Shown here: in pieces, positions 28,093-39,364 of the stretch | How positions within the stretch are numbered: the first letter of the stretch is position 1 | How the letters are laid out: every line of letters starts with the position of its first letter | Assembly (NCBI GenBank): GCA_027493675.1 | Contig: JAOSKI010000002.1 | Location: 62,001 to 126,000 of the forward strand | Direction: 5' to 3' | Source: Microthrixaceae bacterium | GTDB taxonomy: Bacteria > Actinomycetota > Acidimicrobiia > Acidimicrobiales > Microtrichaceae | Length of the DNA: 64,000 bases | Made by a program: the position numbers and the translations under genes | Notes under the pieces: generated by a model | Database searches by the model: none | Told to the model about the DNA's origin: nothing | What the model saw: only the letters and a program-made list of their open reading frames with translations

Positions 28093-29484
28093 TGGTCACA
28101 GGGGATCGCGCCGCGGAGGACCCCTTCGGGCTCGGTCTGCTGGCGGATCCCCTGACCATCGAGCCGCTGGGGAGGCCGCTGGATGCCACCGTGGTGGTGC
28201 CGGGGTCGAAGTCGATCACGAACCGGGCCCTGGTGTGCGCAGCGTTGGCGTCGGGCACCTCTGTGGTCAGAGGTGCGCTGTTGTCCGGTGACACCGAGGC
28301 CATGGTCGGCTGCCTGACCGAGCTCGGCGTCCGCTGTGAGGTTGACCCCCGCAGGTGCAGCGGACCGCGGCGATCGACGTGGGCCGACCGTGGTGGTCCA
28401 TGGCGGAGGAATGCAGGGTGGACGCCTGCGCGGCGGTGATGGCGCAGTGCTGGATGCCCGGCTGTCGGGAACCACCGCGAGGTTCATCGCCCCGCTGTGC
28501 GTGCTAGGTGGATCGACGGTGGTCCTCGACGGTGATGTCCCGCTGCGAGAGAGGCCCATGGGCGACCTCTGGGCAGCGTTGTCCGAGCTGGGTGCGGAGG
28601 TCGTTCCACTCGGTACCGACGGCCACCTCCCGGTGGAGCTTTGCGCAGCCCCTGAGGGGATCAGGGGTGGCTCGGTCGTCGTCAAGGGCGACGTCTCCAG
28701 CCAGTTCCTGAGCGGGCTGCTGCTCTCGGCCCCTGCGATGCCCGAGGGGTTGAGCGTCACCCTCGACGGTCCGCTCGTGTCGAAGCCGTACGTCGATATG
28801 ACCATCGGAGTCATGCGGTCCTTCGGCGCCGAAGTCGAGCGGCGCGAGGTGGGTGGGCAGATCCTCGGGTTCGATGTGGCACCCCCGACGCTACGAAGCG
28901 CGCGAGTTCGCAGTGGAGCCCGACGCGTCGAGCGCCTCGTACTTCTTCGCCCTGGCGGCGGTGACTGGCGGAAGGGTGGCGTCGAAGGCCTGGGCAGTGG
29001 CTCCTTGCAAGGCGATCTCGGGTTCACCGCAGTGCTGGCGTCGATGGGTGCCGAAGTGCACAGCACAGAGGGTCATACCGAGGTGCGTGGCACCGGTCGG
29101 CTCACCGGAGTGGAGGTGGACATGGTCGACATCTCCGACACGGCGCCCACGCTCGGAGCTGTCGCACCGCTTGCGACGAGCCCGACGACGGTGACGGGCA
29201 TCGGCTTCGCGCGCGGCAAGGAGACCGACCGGATCGCCGCGGTGGTGGCGGAGTTGAACCGTCTGGGGATCGCTGCGTCGGAGACGAGTGACGGGTTCGT
29301 CGTGCCACCCGGAAGGGTGACGCCCGCGGTGGTGCGTACCTATGACGACCATCGCATGGCGATGAGCTTCGCGGTCCTCGGACTTGCCTCCGGTGGGGTG
29401 TCGATCGCCGATCCGGGGTGTGTGTCCAAGACGTTTCCCGGTTTCTGGCGGGCGGTCGAACGACTACGGAGCGAGACTCCGTAG
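28092..29484 (+). CDS. aroA: 3-Phosphoshikimate 1-carboxyvinyltransferase, EPSP synthase (frameshifts)
   Basis: It joins shikimate 3-phosphate and PEP, the sixth shikimate step. Seen in order: [69 protein letters not shown], the central [16 protein letters not shown] (in another frame), [34 protein letters not shown] and a final [14 protein letters not shown]. Shifts lie near 28350, 28885 and 28985. It follows tyrA without a gap, and cmk is 26 bases downstream. Confidence 0.94.
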
Positions 29485-29510
29485 GATGATCTGATGCGAG
29501 GAGCAGCCCG

Positions 29511-30170
29511 ATGCGGGTGATTGCCATCGACGGGCCGGCCGGTTCGGGGAAGTCCACCGTCGGGCGCCGCCTGGCCGAGCGCCTGGGCCTGACCTATCTC
29601 GATACGGGCGCGATGTACCGGGCGGTGGCCTTCGCCGCGATCCGCCAGGGGATCGACCCCGAGGAGTCCGAGCGTGTGGCCGCCCTGGCGCGGGCCATCG
29701 ACATAGTCGTGGATGACCGGGGCGTGAAGGTCGACGACATCGACGCCACTGTCGAGATACGTGGCCCGGAGGTCACCTGCGCGGTGTCGGTGGTGGCCGC
29801 CAACTCCGAGGTTCGCTCGGAGCTGCGAGCTCGCCAACGTGCTTGGGCCATCGAGCGCGGAGGTGGTGTCATCGAAGGGCGCGACATCGGAACGGTGGTG
29901 TTCCCCGACGCGTTGCTGAAGGTGTACCTCACCGCTTCGGCGGAGGTGCGCGCTTCGCGGCGTGCCAAGGAGATGACCGATCTCGACTATGACGACGTGG
30001 CAGCGGACATCGCCCGGCGCGATGCAGCCGACTCGGGGCGCAGCGACAGTCCACTGGCCACCGCGGGAGATGCCGTGACCGTCGATACGTCCGTGATGGG
30101 TATCGACGAGGCAGTTGACGAGTTGGTCGAGATGGTACGGCTGCGGGTGGCCGACACAGAGGGTGCCTGA
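29511..30170 (+). CDS. cmk: Cytidylate kinase
   Basis: It phosphorylates CMP and dCMP. This intact protein of 219 residues has the P-loop IAIDGPAGSGKSTVGRRLAE, LDTGAMYRAVAFAA, RDIGTVVFPDALLKVYLTAS and RRDAADSGRSDSPL. ATG 29511 is preceded by GAGGAG at about 29498, a fair ribosome-binding site. The stop overlaps the next ATG, and the aroA-cmk-plsC run looks like one transcript. Confidence 0.96.
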   Translation: MRVIAIDGPAGSGKSTVGRRLAERLGLTYLDTGAMYRAVAFAAIRQGIDPEESERVAALARAIDIVVDDRGVKVDDIDATVEIRGPEVTCAVSVVAANSEVRSELRARQRAWAIERGGGVIEGRDIGTVVFPDALLKVYLTASAEVRASRRAKEMTDLDYDDVAADIARRDAADSGRSDSPLATAGDAVTVDTSVMGIDEAVDELVEMVRLRVADTEGA

Positions 30171-30868
30171 TGGCATCCGCTCGACCGGGAGCCGGCTCCC
30201 AGGAGGTCGGGAGCGAAGCGGCCCACCTGAAGCCTGTCGGTCGTGGTGCCGACCTGCTCTACCGATCCATCGTGGGGGTTGCGAGGCTTGTTGCGAAGGT
30301 CCTTTGGCGCTTCGAGGTGGTCGGGAAGGATCGCCTGCCGAGCGTCGGGCCGTTCATTCTGTGCGCGGTGCACCGCTCGTATGTCGACTTCCTGATCGTA
30401 GGGATGTCGGTTCCGAGGCGTATGCGCTACATGGCCAAGGACTCGTTGTGGCGGGTGTCTGCCCTGGGGCGGTTCATCGAGATGATCGGGGCCTTCCCCG
30501 TAGACCGCACCGGGGCGGACCGGACCGCGCTGCGTCGCGCCGAGGAGGCCATCGCGGGTGGAGAACCGCTGGTGATGTTCCCGGAGGGGCAGCGCCGACG
30601 AGGCCCCTCGGTCACCGATATGCAGCAGGGTCCCGCGTTCGTGGCCTGTCGCAACCGGGTGCCGATCGTTCCGGTGGGGATCGGCGGATCAGACCGGGCG
30701 ATGCCGATCGGATCGAAGATGGTCCGCCCGGCGAAGGTTCGTGTGGTGATCGGTGAGCCGATCTATCCGGATGTGCCCTTGGAGGGACGGGTGCCTCGCA
30801 GGGTGGTGGAGGCAACCACCGAGCAGCTGAGGCAGACCCTGCAGGATCTGTACGACTCGGTCCGCTGA
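30170..30868 (+). CDS. plsC: 1-Acyl-sn-glycerol-3-phosphate acyltransferase
   Basis: It adds the second acyl chain to make phosphatidic acid at the membrane. The 232-residue protein is intact: acyltransferase block I HRSYVD (the catalytic HX4D), block II GAFPVDRTGADRTALR, block III MFPEGQRRRGPS and block IV VPIVPVGIGGSD. It resembles PlsC-like proteins that lie beside cmk and der in other actinobacteria. Confidence 0.92.
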   Translation: MASARPGAGSQEVGSEAAHLKPVGRGADLLYRSIVGVARLVAKVLWRFEVVGKDRLPSVGPFILCAVHRSYVDFLIVGMSVPRRMRYMAKDSLWRVSALGRFIEMIGAFPVDRTGADRTALRRAEEAIAGGEPLVMFPEGQRRRGPSVTDMQQGPAFVACRNRVPIVPVGIGGSDRAMPIGSKMVRPAKVRVVIGEPIYPDVPLEGRVPRRVVEATTEQLRQTLQDLYDSVR

Positions 30869-30919
30869 ACGACCCTGTGCTCGACGGCACGCTCTTCCGG
30901 GCGTGCAACCCGCTGGTCC

Positions 30920-31312
30920 TCAGACAGGCATCGCGACGCCGATCCAGATGGCGGCCGCACCGAACAGGGAGCTCATGGCACCTCCCACGGCGAGCAACGC
31001 CTTGTTGCCACGCGCCATCTGATGGATCACAGCACCGACACCCGAGAGCGTGACCACGACCAGCTTGAGCTCGATCTCGGGATGCGGGATCTCGTCGAGC
31101 GGTATCGCCATGACGCTCCACAGCCCGGTTATCACAGCCACGCCGAATGCCGGCCACGCCACCCGGTTGAATGCCCTCGCGACGCGGTTGGGAGCGTCGG
31201 GTGCCAGCTCACGCACGGTGGGGAGGATCCCCGCGATGGCGAACTGCCCGCCCACCCAGACCGCCGCGGCGGTCACGTGCAGGAACAGGCGCAGGGCGTC
31301 GACGCTCAGCAT
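30920..31312 (-). CDS. Small CopD-like membrane protein
   Basis: This intact 130-residue protein has four hydrophobic helices: LRLFLHVTAAAVWVGGQFAI near the N-terminus, WPAFGVAVITGLWSVMAI, LKLVVVTLSGVGAVIHQMA and the last, LLAVGGAMSSLFGAAAIWIG. A histidine in helix 1 followed by WVGG is typical of CopD/DUF-type copper or haem-linked membrane proteins. The function is not established. Its start overlaps the region just after ispH, so it is likely co-transcribed with it. Confidence 0.65.
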   Translation of the reverse strand: MLSVDALRLFLHVTAAAVWVGGQFAIAGILPTVRELAPDAPNRVARAFNRVAWPAFGVAVITGLWSVMAIPLDEIPHPEIELKLVVVTLSGVGAVIHQMARGNKALLAVGGAMSSLFGAAAIWIGVAMPV

Positions 31313-31319
31313 CGGTTCG

Positions 31320-32439
31320 TCACGCCAGGTCCGCGAGGACTTGTGAGGCCGGTCGGTTGCGGTCGTTGACCGCGGGTACGGCGCCGGGATCGGCACCCAG
31401 GCCGGCGGCGGCCGCGATGTCAATCGCAGCGAGCAGGTCCCGCATGGAGCGTGGGGGAGGGAAGTACTCCTGTTCGTCGGTCACGCGGATCTCCTCCACG
31501 CCGTCGCTCGGGGAGAGCGCGTCGATCACCGACAGCACCAGCTCCTCGGGCGCCGAGGCACCGGCTGTCACGCCGACGGTGCCACGGAGGTCCGAGGGCA
31601 GCTCGTCGGCTGCGTTGATGCGCAGGACGGTCGAACAGCCTGCTTCGCGTGCCAGCTTCTCGAGGGCCCGGGTGTTGGAGGAGTTCGCCGAACCGATGAC
31701 GACGACGGCATCACAACGTGACGCGATCTCCAACAGAGCGGTCTGACGGTTGGTGGTCGCGAAGCACAGGTCGCTGCGTCCGGGCATCCACGTCTCGGGA
31801 AAGCGTTCGCGGGTGGCGTCGGCCACGTCGGCCCAGTCGCGGTGCGAGAGCGTGGTCTGTGCGAGCAGGGCGACCGGTGTCTCGAGCTCCGGCAGGCGTC
31901 CACCTCCTCGATGCTCTCGACCCGGTGGATCGCCTCGGGGGCCACGGCCATCGTGCCGGCTGCCTCCTCGTGGCCCTCATGGCCGACGTAGACGATGCTG
32001 TATCCCTTGTTGGCCCTCACCTTGACCTCGTGGTGGACCTTGGTCACCAGCGGGCACACGGCATCCACGACGAACCCCCGGTCTCGCGGGCGGCCCTCAC
32101 CACCTCGGGTGCCGAGCCGTGCGCGGAGAGCATGAGCGGGCGCCCGGGCGGGACGTCGTCGATGTCGTCGACGAACACGACGCCCAGATCCTCGAATCGG
32201 CGAACCACGATCCGGTTGTGCACGATCTCGTGGTAGCAGTACACAGGCGGCTCGAACGCACGCACCATCCATGCGAGTGCCTTGATGGCCATCTCGACAC
32301 CGGCGCAGAACCCCCTGGGTGCCGCCAACAGGACCCGGCCGACACCGGCCTCACGATCATCACCCACGATGCCCTCGTCCTCCGCCTGGTTGCGCCGCCC
32401 GTCGAGGCTCTGTGTGGATGTGCCGTGACGCCCGCTCAC
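31320..32439 (-). CDS. ispH: 4-Hydroxy-3-methylbut-2-enyl diphosphate reductase (frameshifts)
   Basis: It is the last enzyme of the MEP isoprenoid pathway, with a [4Fe-4S] cluster. Family motifs: VLLAAPRGFCAGVEMAIKAL with the first cluster cysteine, YCYHEIVHN, FVDDIDDVPPG, SAHGSAPEV, VDAVCPLVTKVHHEV with the second cysteine, VYVGHEGHEEAAGTM and, in the last segment, VVIGSANSSNTRALEKLAR. The third cysteine is expected near CSTVLRI. Shifts lie near 32090 and 31870. GTG 32439 has a TAGGAT hexamer seven bases upstream; it gives about 40 extra N-terminal residues. Confidence 0.93.
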
Positions 32440-32446
32440 ATCCCCG

Positions 32447-32452
32447 ATCCTA
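32447..32452 (-). promoter_or_regulatory. Leaderless -10 hexamer of ispH
   Basis: On the minus strand TAGGAT ends seven bases before GTG 32439. Confidence 0.5.
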
Positions 32453-32494
32453 CAAGTGGCGGTCGGGTGCCAAGCATCACGGCGGAGCCCTGTG

Positions 32495-33741
32495 TCATGG
32501 ATCGTGGCGGTAGGCGAGGACGTCGTCGAAGTGCGCCAGAACCTCGTCACCGAGGCCGACGGGCTGCTCATCCAACCCGGATCGGTAGCGGAGCTCGGCG
32601 GTCACGAAGTGGTTGACCTCCTGCCACACCTCCGGGACCAGGTGCGTTCGGGGGCCTGCGGCATCCGTCGTCGCCGAGCGCGAGCAGAGCGTCGGGGATC
32701 GGAAGGTTCGTGGCGCGGGCAAGGGCCGCGATACCACCGTCGCCGATCTCACACAGGTCGGTAAAGGCGTTGTTGTGTCCGGCCCGGTCGAGCTCCACCA
32801 GTCGACGCTCTCCGGGGGTGTGGCGGTAGCCGGTGCGGGCGTCGGCAACCGAGGTGATGCGGTCGCCGCGGGCGGCCATCCAGGTGATTGCCTTGTCGGC
32901 GGGCAGGACCGGCGAAAGTCCGAGGGCGAGGCTCAGTTCGGAGATGCCGGCCGCCATCGGGATCGCTGCCGGCACGTCGTCGCGGGTGAGGAGCCGAAGC
33001 GATGTGCCGCCACCGGCGGAATGGCCGATCGGGAACACGGTGTCGGCGTCGATCACGCCTTCGAGTACCCCACCGGGATCGGCGGTGGCGGCCCGGGCGG
33101 CCCGTATCGCCTCATCTGCTATCCGGGTATCGGAGCGGGCACGGGCGACCCGCTCGCCCAACACCGCTGCGAGACCCCGCTCGAGGTAGTCGGGGGCGAT
33201 CACGACGAAACCCCAGGTGGCCAGATGCGTGGTCAGGGCCGTGCTGGTGAGCCTGAATCCTGCGAAGCCGTGGGAGAACAACACCAGCGGGAACGGACCC
33301 CCGGGCGCAGGAGGCAGATCACGGAAGGCGTCGGTGACATACGGCGGGTCAACCGACGGGTCCAGGAGGCTGTCCACCCATGCCGGGACGAAGTCCCGGA
33401 CGTGGTAGACGTCGTTGGGTCGACCCGCTGCGGCGGCCGGCTCGGCCGGGTACCACACCTCCATGTCGCGGTCGCCGAGGCTGATGGTCATCACCCCGGC
33501 GGCATACGGGCCGGGTTCGGCGTAGGCGGCCTCGGAGGCCCGGGGCACCGTGTTCGGCGAGGGTCCGGTGGCGGCTTCGGGCGGTGGGGACACACGCGGA
33601 CACCATGGCCAGCAACGCTGCAAGGCCGATGGCCACAGCGCCGGGTAGCGGGCATGCAAGCCTTCGTGGCGCCGGCACGGCCTCATTACGGGCCCGTCGG
33701 AGAGCGGACCTCCCGCGTGTGGAGCCGCCACTGGTCCGCAT
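32495..33741 (-). CDS. Secreted lipoprotein alpha/beta-hydrolase, PAF-acetylhydrolase-like (frameshifts)
   Basis: The N-terminus has a hydrophobic helix ending in a lipobox (LAALLAMVSAC), so it is probably a membrane-anchored lipoprotein. The hydrolase part shows the oxyanion segment LVLFSHGFAGFRL, the nucleophile elbow FPIGHSAGGGTSL, and a late RAGHNNAF histidine, as in platelet-activating-factor acetylhydrolase and chlorophyllase-like enzymes. The substrate is unknown. Shifts near 33600 and 32670 split it. ATG 33741 is six bases after TAGACT, but a GTG at 33678 would give a more normal signal-peptide length. Confidence 0.72.
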
Positions 33742-33747
33742 CGCCAT

Positions 33748-33753
33748 AGTCTA
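33748..33753 (-). promoter_or_regulatory. Leaderless -10 hexamer of the hydrolase gene
   Basis: On the minus strand TAGACT ends six bases before ATG 33741. It is back to back with the promoter at 33772-33777. Confidence 0.5.
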
Positions 33754-33771
33754 ACACGCCCCCCGAGCCGG

Positions 33772-33777
33772 TATCAT
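33772..33777 (+). promoter_or_regulatory. Leaderless -10 hexamer of the DUF512 gene
   Basis: TATCAT ends seven bases before TTG 33785, supporting that rare start codon. Confidence 0.5.
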
Positions 33778-33784
33778 CTAAGCC

Positions 33785-35193
33785 TTGCGCGCAGCGGTTG
33801 TCTCCTCGGTCGCGCCCGGGTCCGCGGCGGAACAAGCCGGGCTGCTCGTGGGCGACGAACTGATCACGGTCTCGGGCCGACCCGTTCGTGACGTCATCGA
33901 GTACCGCTGGGCGACCGACGAGGCCGAGGTCGGCCTGGAGGTACGCAGAGGCGGGCTGGAGCTGACCTTCGAGGTCTCCAAGGCGCCGGGTGCACCGCTG
34001 GGCGTGGAGGTCGACTCGCCTGTGTTCGACGAGGTGAGGACTGTGACAACCACTGCGAGTTCTGCTTCATCTACCAGCTGCCTCCCGGTATGCGTCGCAG
34101 CCTCTACCTCAAGGACGACGACTACCGGCTGTCGTTCCTCTACGGCAACTTCACGACCCTCACGCGCTTCACCGAGGCCGACCTCGAGCGGGTGGTGACC
34201 GAGGGCCTCTCCCCATTGAACGTGTCGATCCACACCACCGACCCCGAGCTGCGCGCCGAGATGCTGCGCAACCGGCGTGGAGCCACGAGCCTGCGATGGC
34301 TGCGGGCACTGCTGGACCACGGGATCGAGGTGCACGCCCAGGTGGTCGTGTGCCCGGGCCGTAACGACGGTGAGGTGCTCGTGGACACCTTCACCGGCAT
34401 CCTCGAGGAGTACCCGGAGTTGGCCGACGTGGCGGTGGTACCGCTGGGGGTGAGCCGTTTCAGCACCGAGTCGGCCATGCGTGCTCACACCCCCGAGGAG
34501 GCGCTGGCGGTCATCGAGGCGGTGAACGACGCACAGGTGATGTTCGGGGAGATCCTGGGGCACCCGATGGTCCACGCGGCTGACGAGTACTACCTGCTCG
34601 CCGGTGTTCCGTTCCCCGAGGCCGAGGTGTACGGCGACTTCTCGATGCACGAGGACGGAATCGGGATGGCGCGTGCATTCGAGGTGGAGTTCAACGGCGA
34701 CGTCGAGACCGGCATAGGGGTGCAGTCGGGCTTCTTCGACTGGGTCGACGGAGCCCCCGCGCACGGATACCGGGCACCACGCTCGGTCGGTGGCGAGAGC
34801 ACCGCTGTGGCCTTGGGTTGCCGTGGGGACGCTCCGGTCGGCGTGCTGTCGGGGCCCTTGGGTTCGCGGGTGTTGGCGCCGTTGGTCGAGTCGCTGTGCC
34901 GGGACGACGTGAGGGTGATCGAGGTGCCGAACGACTACTTCGGTGGCAACACGGGGGTCACCGGGCTGATGGTGGGTGACGACCTCGTCAGGGCCCTCGC
35001 AGACCAGCCGAAGGGTCACCGCTACCTGCTTCCCGACGTGTGCCTGTCCCGCGGTGTGTTCCTCGACGGCATGTCACCCCGGGACCTACCCGTTCCGGTG
35101 GAGGTGATCCCCACCGACGGGGTGTCGCTACGGCGGGCTCTCTCACACCGGGGACATCCTCGCGTCCCTGTGCCGGAGACCTCCGATGCCTGA
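33785..35193 (+). CDS. DUF512 radical-SAM protein with N-terminal PDZ domain (frameshift)
   Basis: The first 85 residues form a PDZ-like domain (VAPGSAAEQAGLLVGDELI). A radical-SAM-type cluster motif CDNHCEFCFIYQLPPGM (C-x3-C-x2-C) follows, then LSFLYGNFTTLTRF and a DUF512 C-terminal domain with FDWVDGAPAHGYRAP. The enzymatic role is unknown; the family commonly sits beside der, as here. One shift lies just before the cysteine motif (about 34040). TTG 33785 is the only suitable start and has its own -10 hexamer. The end overlaps der by 8 bases. Confidence 0.85.
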
Positions 35194-36578
35194 GGAACCC
35201 AACGAGGCCCTGCATGCGACCGCCCGGACACAGGATGGTGGATCGGTGCCTGTGGTGGCGATCGTCGGACGTCCGAACGTGGGCAAGTCGACGTTGGTCA
35301 ACCGGATTCTCGGTAGACGCCAGGCGATCGTCGAGGAGCGTCCCGGCGTGACCCGTGACCGTCTCGAGGTCGCTGCGGACTGGCGTGGCCGTGACTTCAC
35401 CCTCGTGGACACCGGAGGATGGCTGGCGGGTGGGTCGGCCCTGGATCGCAAGGTGTCGGCGCAGTCTGAGGCCGCCTTGAGCAATGCCGATGTCGTGCTG
35501 CTCGTCGTGGACGCCACCGTCGGGGTCACCGACGAGGACTCCCGGGTGGCCGATCTGCTCCGGAGCCTCGATGCGACGGTGTTCGTGGTTGCCAACAAGG
35601 TCGACGACGCGGTGCACGAAGCGGGTGTCTGGGAGCTGCTGTCACTCGGCCTCGAGATCCTCATGCGGTCTCCGCGCTGCACGGCCGTGGGACGGGCGAC
35701 CTGCTCGACGCCGTGGTGGAGGCCCTCCCGGCGCCGGACCCAGCCTCAGATGCCGGCACAGCCGAGGGTCCCCGGTCCGAGGATCAGCAGGGCCACCTCG
35801 ACTCCGCTGATGAGCAGGTGGTGTCGGTGGCCCTCGTAGGGCGACCGAACGTCGGCAAGTCGACGCTGTTCAACCGGCTGATCGGCGCTGAGCGTGCAGT
35901 GGTGCACGACATGCCGGGCACCACCAGGGACTCGATCGACACGGTGGTCGACACCGCCGCCGGGAGGATCCGCTTCGTGGACACCGCCGGAATGCGCCGC
36001 AAGGCCCGAATCGACGAGGACACCGAGTACTTCTCGGTGTTGCGTGCGCTGCGTTCGGTGGACACCGCGGACGTCGCCCTGCTGGTCATCGACAGCACCG
36101 AGGGGGTGACGCACCAGGACCAGCGCCTCGCGGAGCGCGTCGACGGCGCGGGTGCCCTGTGGTGGTGCTGCTCAACAAATGGGAGTTGTTGGACGCCGAG
36201 GCTCGCGCCTCGGTGGACCATCAGGTGCAGCGGCGCCTTCACTTCCTGGGGAGCCGGCGGTGCTCAAGATCTCAGCGCTCACCGGTAAGGGCGTGCAGAA
36301 GCTGCTGCCGGCACTTTCCGGTTCGATCGCGCCTACCGGACCCGAATACCCACTCGTGAGGTCAACGATGTGCTGAGGCGCGCAGCAGATCCAGCCGGCT
36401 CCCCATGGGGGCGAGGGTCCTCTATGCGACTCAGGGCGCCACCGATCCACCGACCTTCACCCTGTTCACCAACAGGGAGCTCAGCCCCGGCTACCTGCGC
36501 TACCTGGAGCGCTCGATCCGCGAGGCGTTCGACCTCGGTGCCACGCCCGTGAAGCTGCGCGCTCGGAGGCGTGGCTGA
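35186..36578 (+). CDS. der: Ribosome biogenesis GTPase Der / EngA (frameshifts)
   Basis: Der acts in 50S subunit maturation. It has two GTPase domains: G1 in VAIVGRPNVGKSTLVNRIL and DTGGW, NKVD; then a second set, VALVGRPNVGKSTLFNRLI, DTAGMRRKA and NKWELL, and a C-terminal KH-like domain with FTLFTNRELSPGYLRYLER. A linker of about 40 acidic residues separates the GTPase domains. Shifts lie near 35680, 36155 (one base lost), 36250 and 36380. In mycobacteria the order cmk-der is the same. Confidence 0.94.
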
Positions 36579-36598
36579 TCGTCGGCCACACTGGTGCG

Positions 36599-37677
36599 GT
36601 GAGATCGACCCCATTGCTCAAGTTCCAACGCCTTGCCGCGGCCACGATGGCTCTTTCCCTGCTCGCGGGAGCGTGTGGTTCCGACGGCAAGGAGGATTCC
36701 GCCGGCAAGTCCGAGGCCACCGGTGAAGTGCATGAGGGTGCACCACGGGTGCCCGATTCGTGTGACTCCGGGGGTCCTCCTCCGGGAGTTCGCCCGACGG
36801 TGAGGACGCGACAGAGGGCGACAACGCAGACGACGCAGATGACAAGGAGGAGACTGCCGATCCCGAGGTGGTCGCGGAAGTCGAGAAGCGTGGCAAGCCG
36901 GATCCTGCGACGGTCGTGGCGGAGGTGGGGGATGCCACGGAGCCCGTTGACCTGGTCGAGGGCACTGGTGACCCGGTCGCACCCGAAGGGACCGCGGAGA
37001 TCCAGTACAGCATCATCAATCCGGCCGACAACTCCGAACTCGAGAGCTCCTGGGACAGCGGTCAGCCTGTGCCGGTCCCGGTAGCGCAGGTGTTCCCGGC
37101 CTTCGGTGAGTCCGTTGAGGGAATGAAGGAGGGTGGTCGGCGGGCGTTCACGGTTCCGGCCACGGAGGTCGTCGGCGATCCGCCTCCGCCCGAGTCCGGG
37201 CTCACCGCGGATGACTCGGTGTTGTTCGTCGTCGACCTGATCTCGGTGTCGACGGAAGTCGAGAGCCAAGGAGGGACAGTGGAGGCAGACCAGGACGCGA
37301 AGAAGGCCGTCGAGGAGCGTGGCGCGCTGGAGATGTCGGTTCCCGAGGGAACCAAGGACACCACCGAGTTGATCTGGATCGACGACGTGGTAGGCGAGGG
37401 CGACGTGGTGTGCCCGGGCGACACCGTGCTTGCGCACTACACGGGGATCCAGGCGAGCGACGGCAAGCAGTTCGATTCGTCGTGGGACCGAGGCGAACCC
37501 ATCGAGTTCGGGCTCGACGGGGTGATCAAGGGTTGGACCGACGGCCTTGTGGGCATGAAGGTCGGAGGCCGGCGGACACTGGTGATCCCCGCGGACCAGG
37601 CATACGGCGAGGAGTCCAGCGGCGGCAGACCGAGCGGGGTCCTGGTCTTCACCATCGACCTGGTCGGCGTGAGCTGA
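36599..37677 (+). CDS. Lipoprotein with two FKBP-type peptidyl-prolyl isomerase domains (frameshift)
   Basis: The start has a lipoprotein signal (TMALSLLAGAC), so it is probably anchored outside the membrane and helps fold exported proteins. A low-complexity acidic linker is followed by a divergent FKBP domain (about 36970-37240: EIQYSIINPADNSELESSWD, VFPAFGESVEGMKEGGRRAF) and a more typical one at the C-terminus (DTVLAHYTGIQASDGKQFDS, GVIKGWTDGLVGMKVGGRRT, VIPADQAYGEES). A shift near 36790 separates the signal part. The last base of the stop is the first of the next ATG. Confidence 0.85.
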
Positions 37678-39256
37678 TGGCGCCTGCGCATGGCGCGGGG
37701 TCATCCGGCGCAGGGTCGCACGCCGCGATGCTGCGCTCCGCGGTGCAGCGTGCGCGGGAGGGCAACCTCGACCGGGGTGCCGAGAAGCTCGCGTCCCAGA
37801 ACAAGTTGTGGGTGCGGGACCGCATCGACCTCCTGTGCGACGAGGGAACCTTCGTGGAGGATCAGCTCTGGCCAACGCGCCCGTACACCGAGGACATGGC
37901 CGTCGACCTGCCTGCCGACGGCGTGATCACCGGTGTGGGGGAGGTGGATGGCCGGCCTGTGTGCGTGATGGCCAACGACCCGACGGTCAAGGCCGGCTCC
38001 TGGGGGGCCCGCACCGTCGAGAAGATCGTGCGCCTCACCGAAACTGCGCTGCGTGACGAGATCCCCGTGGTCTGGCTCGTGGATTCCGCGGGTGCGCGGA
38101 TCACCGATCAGGTGGAGTTGTTCCCCGGACGCAGGGGAGCGGGGCGGATCTTCCGCAACCAGGTGCAGCTCTCGGGCATGGTCCCCCAGGTGTGCTGCCT
38201 TTTCGGGCCCTCCGCCGCCGGTGGGGCCTACATCCCGAGCTTCTGCGACATCGTCATCATGGTGGAGGGCAACGCGTCGATGTACCTGGGCTCGCCACGG
38301 ATGGCGGAGATGGTCATCGGCGAGGTGGCGACGCTCGAGGAGACCGGAGGTGCCCGGATGCACGCCACGGTGTCCGGATGCGGGGGACAACCTGGCGACC
38401 GACGACGCGGATGCGATCGAGCAGGCCCGCGAGTACCTGTCGTACCTTCCGCAGCGATGGACCGAGGTTCCACCGCGGTACGCGCCCCCGTGCTCCGTCG
38501 CGGGTGCTCGACGGGTCGATCGTGCCTGAGGAGGAGACCGCCGGGTACGACATGCACGACGTCCTCGACGGCCTCCTGGACGCCGACTCCCTGTTCGAGA
38601 TCAAGCCGCTGTTCGCCCCTGAACTGATCTGCGCGTTCGGCCTCCTGGAAGGGCGACCCGTGGGTGTGGTGGCGAACAACCCCCTGCACAAGGGCGGCGT
38701 GTTGTTCAGCGACTCGGCCGACAAGGCTGCGCGGTTCGTCTGGTTGTGCGATGCGTTCGGTGTTCCGCTGGTGTTCCTCGCCGACGTGCCGGGGTTCATG
38801 ATCGGCACTCAGGTGGAGCGTGAGGGCATCATCCGTCACGGCGCGAAGATGATCACCGCGGTCTCCGAGGCGACCGTGCCGAAGGTGTCGGTGGTGGTCC
38901 GCAAGGCTTACGGGGCGGGCCTGTACGCGATGTGCGGCCCCGCGTTCGATCCCGTGGCGACGATCGCCATGCCACCTGCGAAGATCGCTGTGATGGGGCC
39001 TGAGGCCGCCGTGAACGCCGTGTACGCGAACAGGATCGCGGCGATCGAGGGCGATTCCGAGCGTGAGGCGTTCATCGAGGAGCAGCGCCGGATCTACGAG
39101 GAGGATGTGGACATGCTCCGCCTCGCCTCGGAGCTGGTCGTGGACGCCGTCCTCGACTGGGGCGAGCTGCGCGACGAGGTCCACCGCCGGCTCGAGCGGG
39201 CAGAGGGCAAGGACCGGACCTTCTCGCACCGTCGACACGGTGTCCCCCCGGTGTGA
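37677..39256 (+). CDS. Acyl-CoA carboxylase beta (carboxyltransferase) subunit (frameshifts)
   Basis: It would move the carboxyl group from biotin to acetyl- or propionyl-CoA. N-terminal crotonase-fold half: RIDLLCDEGTFVED, GVITGVGEVDGRPVCVMAND, WLVDSAGARITDQVELFPG and FGPSAAGGAYIPSFCD, the acyl-CoA loop. C-terminal half: VGVVANNPLHKGGVLFSDSA, FLADVPGFMIGTQVEREGII and VVRKAYGAGLYAMCGPAFDP. Frames change at the G run 38382-38386 (one extra G) and near 38505. The biotin-carrying subunit is not in the window. Which acyl-CoA is used cannot be told. Confidence 0.92.
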
Positions 39257-39364
39257 TGCAGGTGAGTGGCGGCGCGAGACTCGATGCGTGTTCAAGTCGT
39301 GCCGTATCGGTGCTCACGTGCAGCGTGCCGCGTTCCGAGGGCGCTGGAGCATCTGTGGTCGCCC

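Noticed and set aside
29482-29487. TAGGAT as a leaderless promoter of cmk
   Set aside because: The ATG six bases downstream (29494) is not in the cmk frame; cmk starts at 29511 with a ribosome-binding site.
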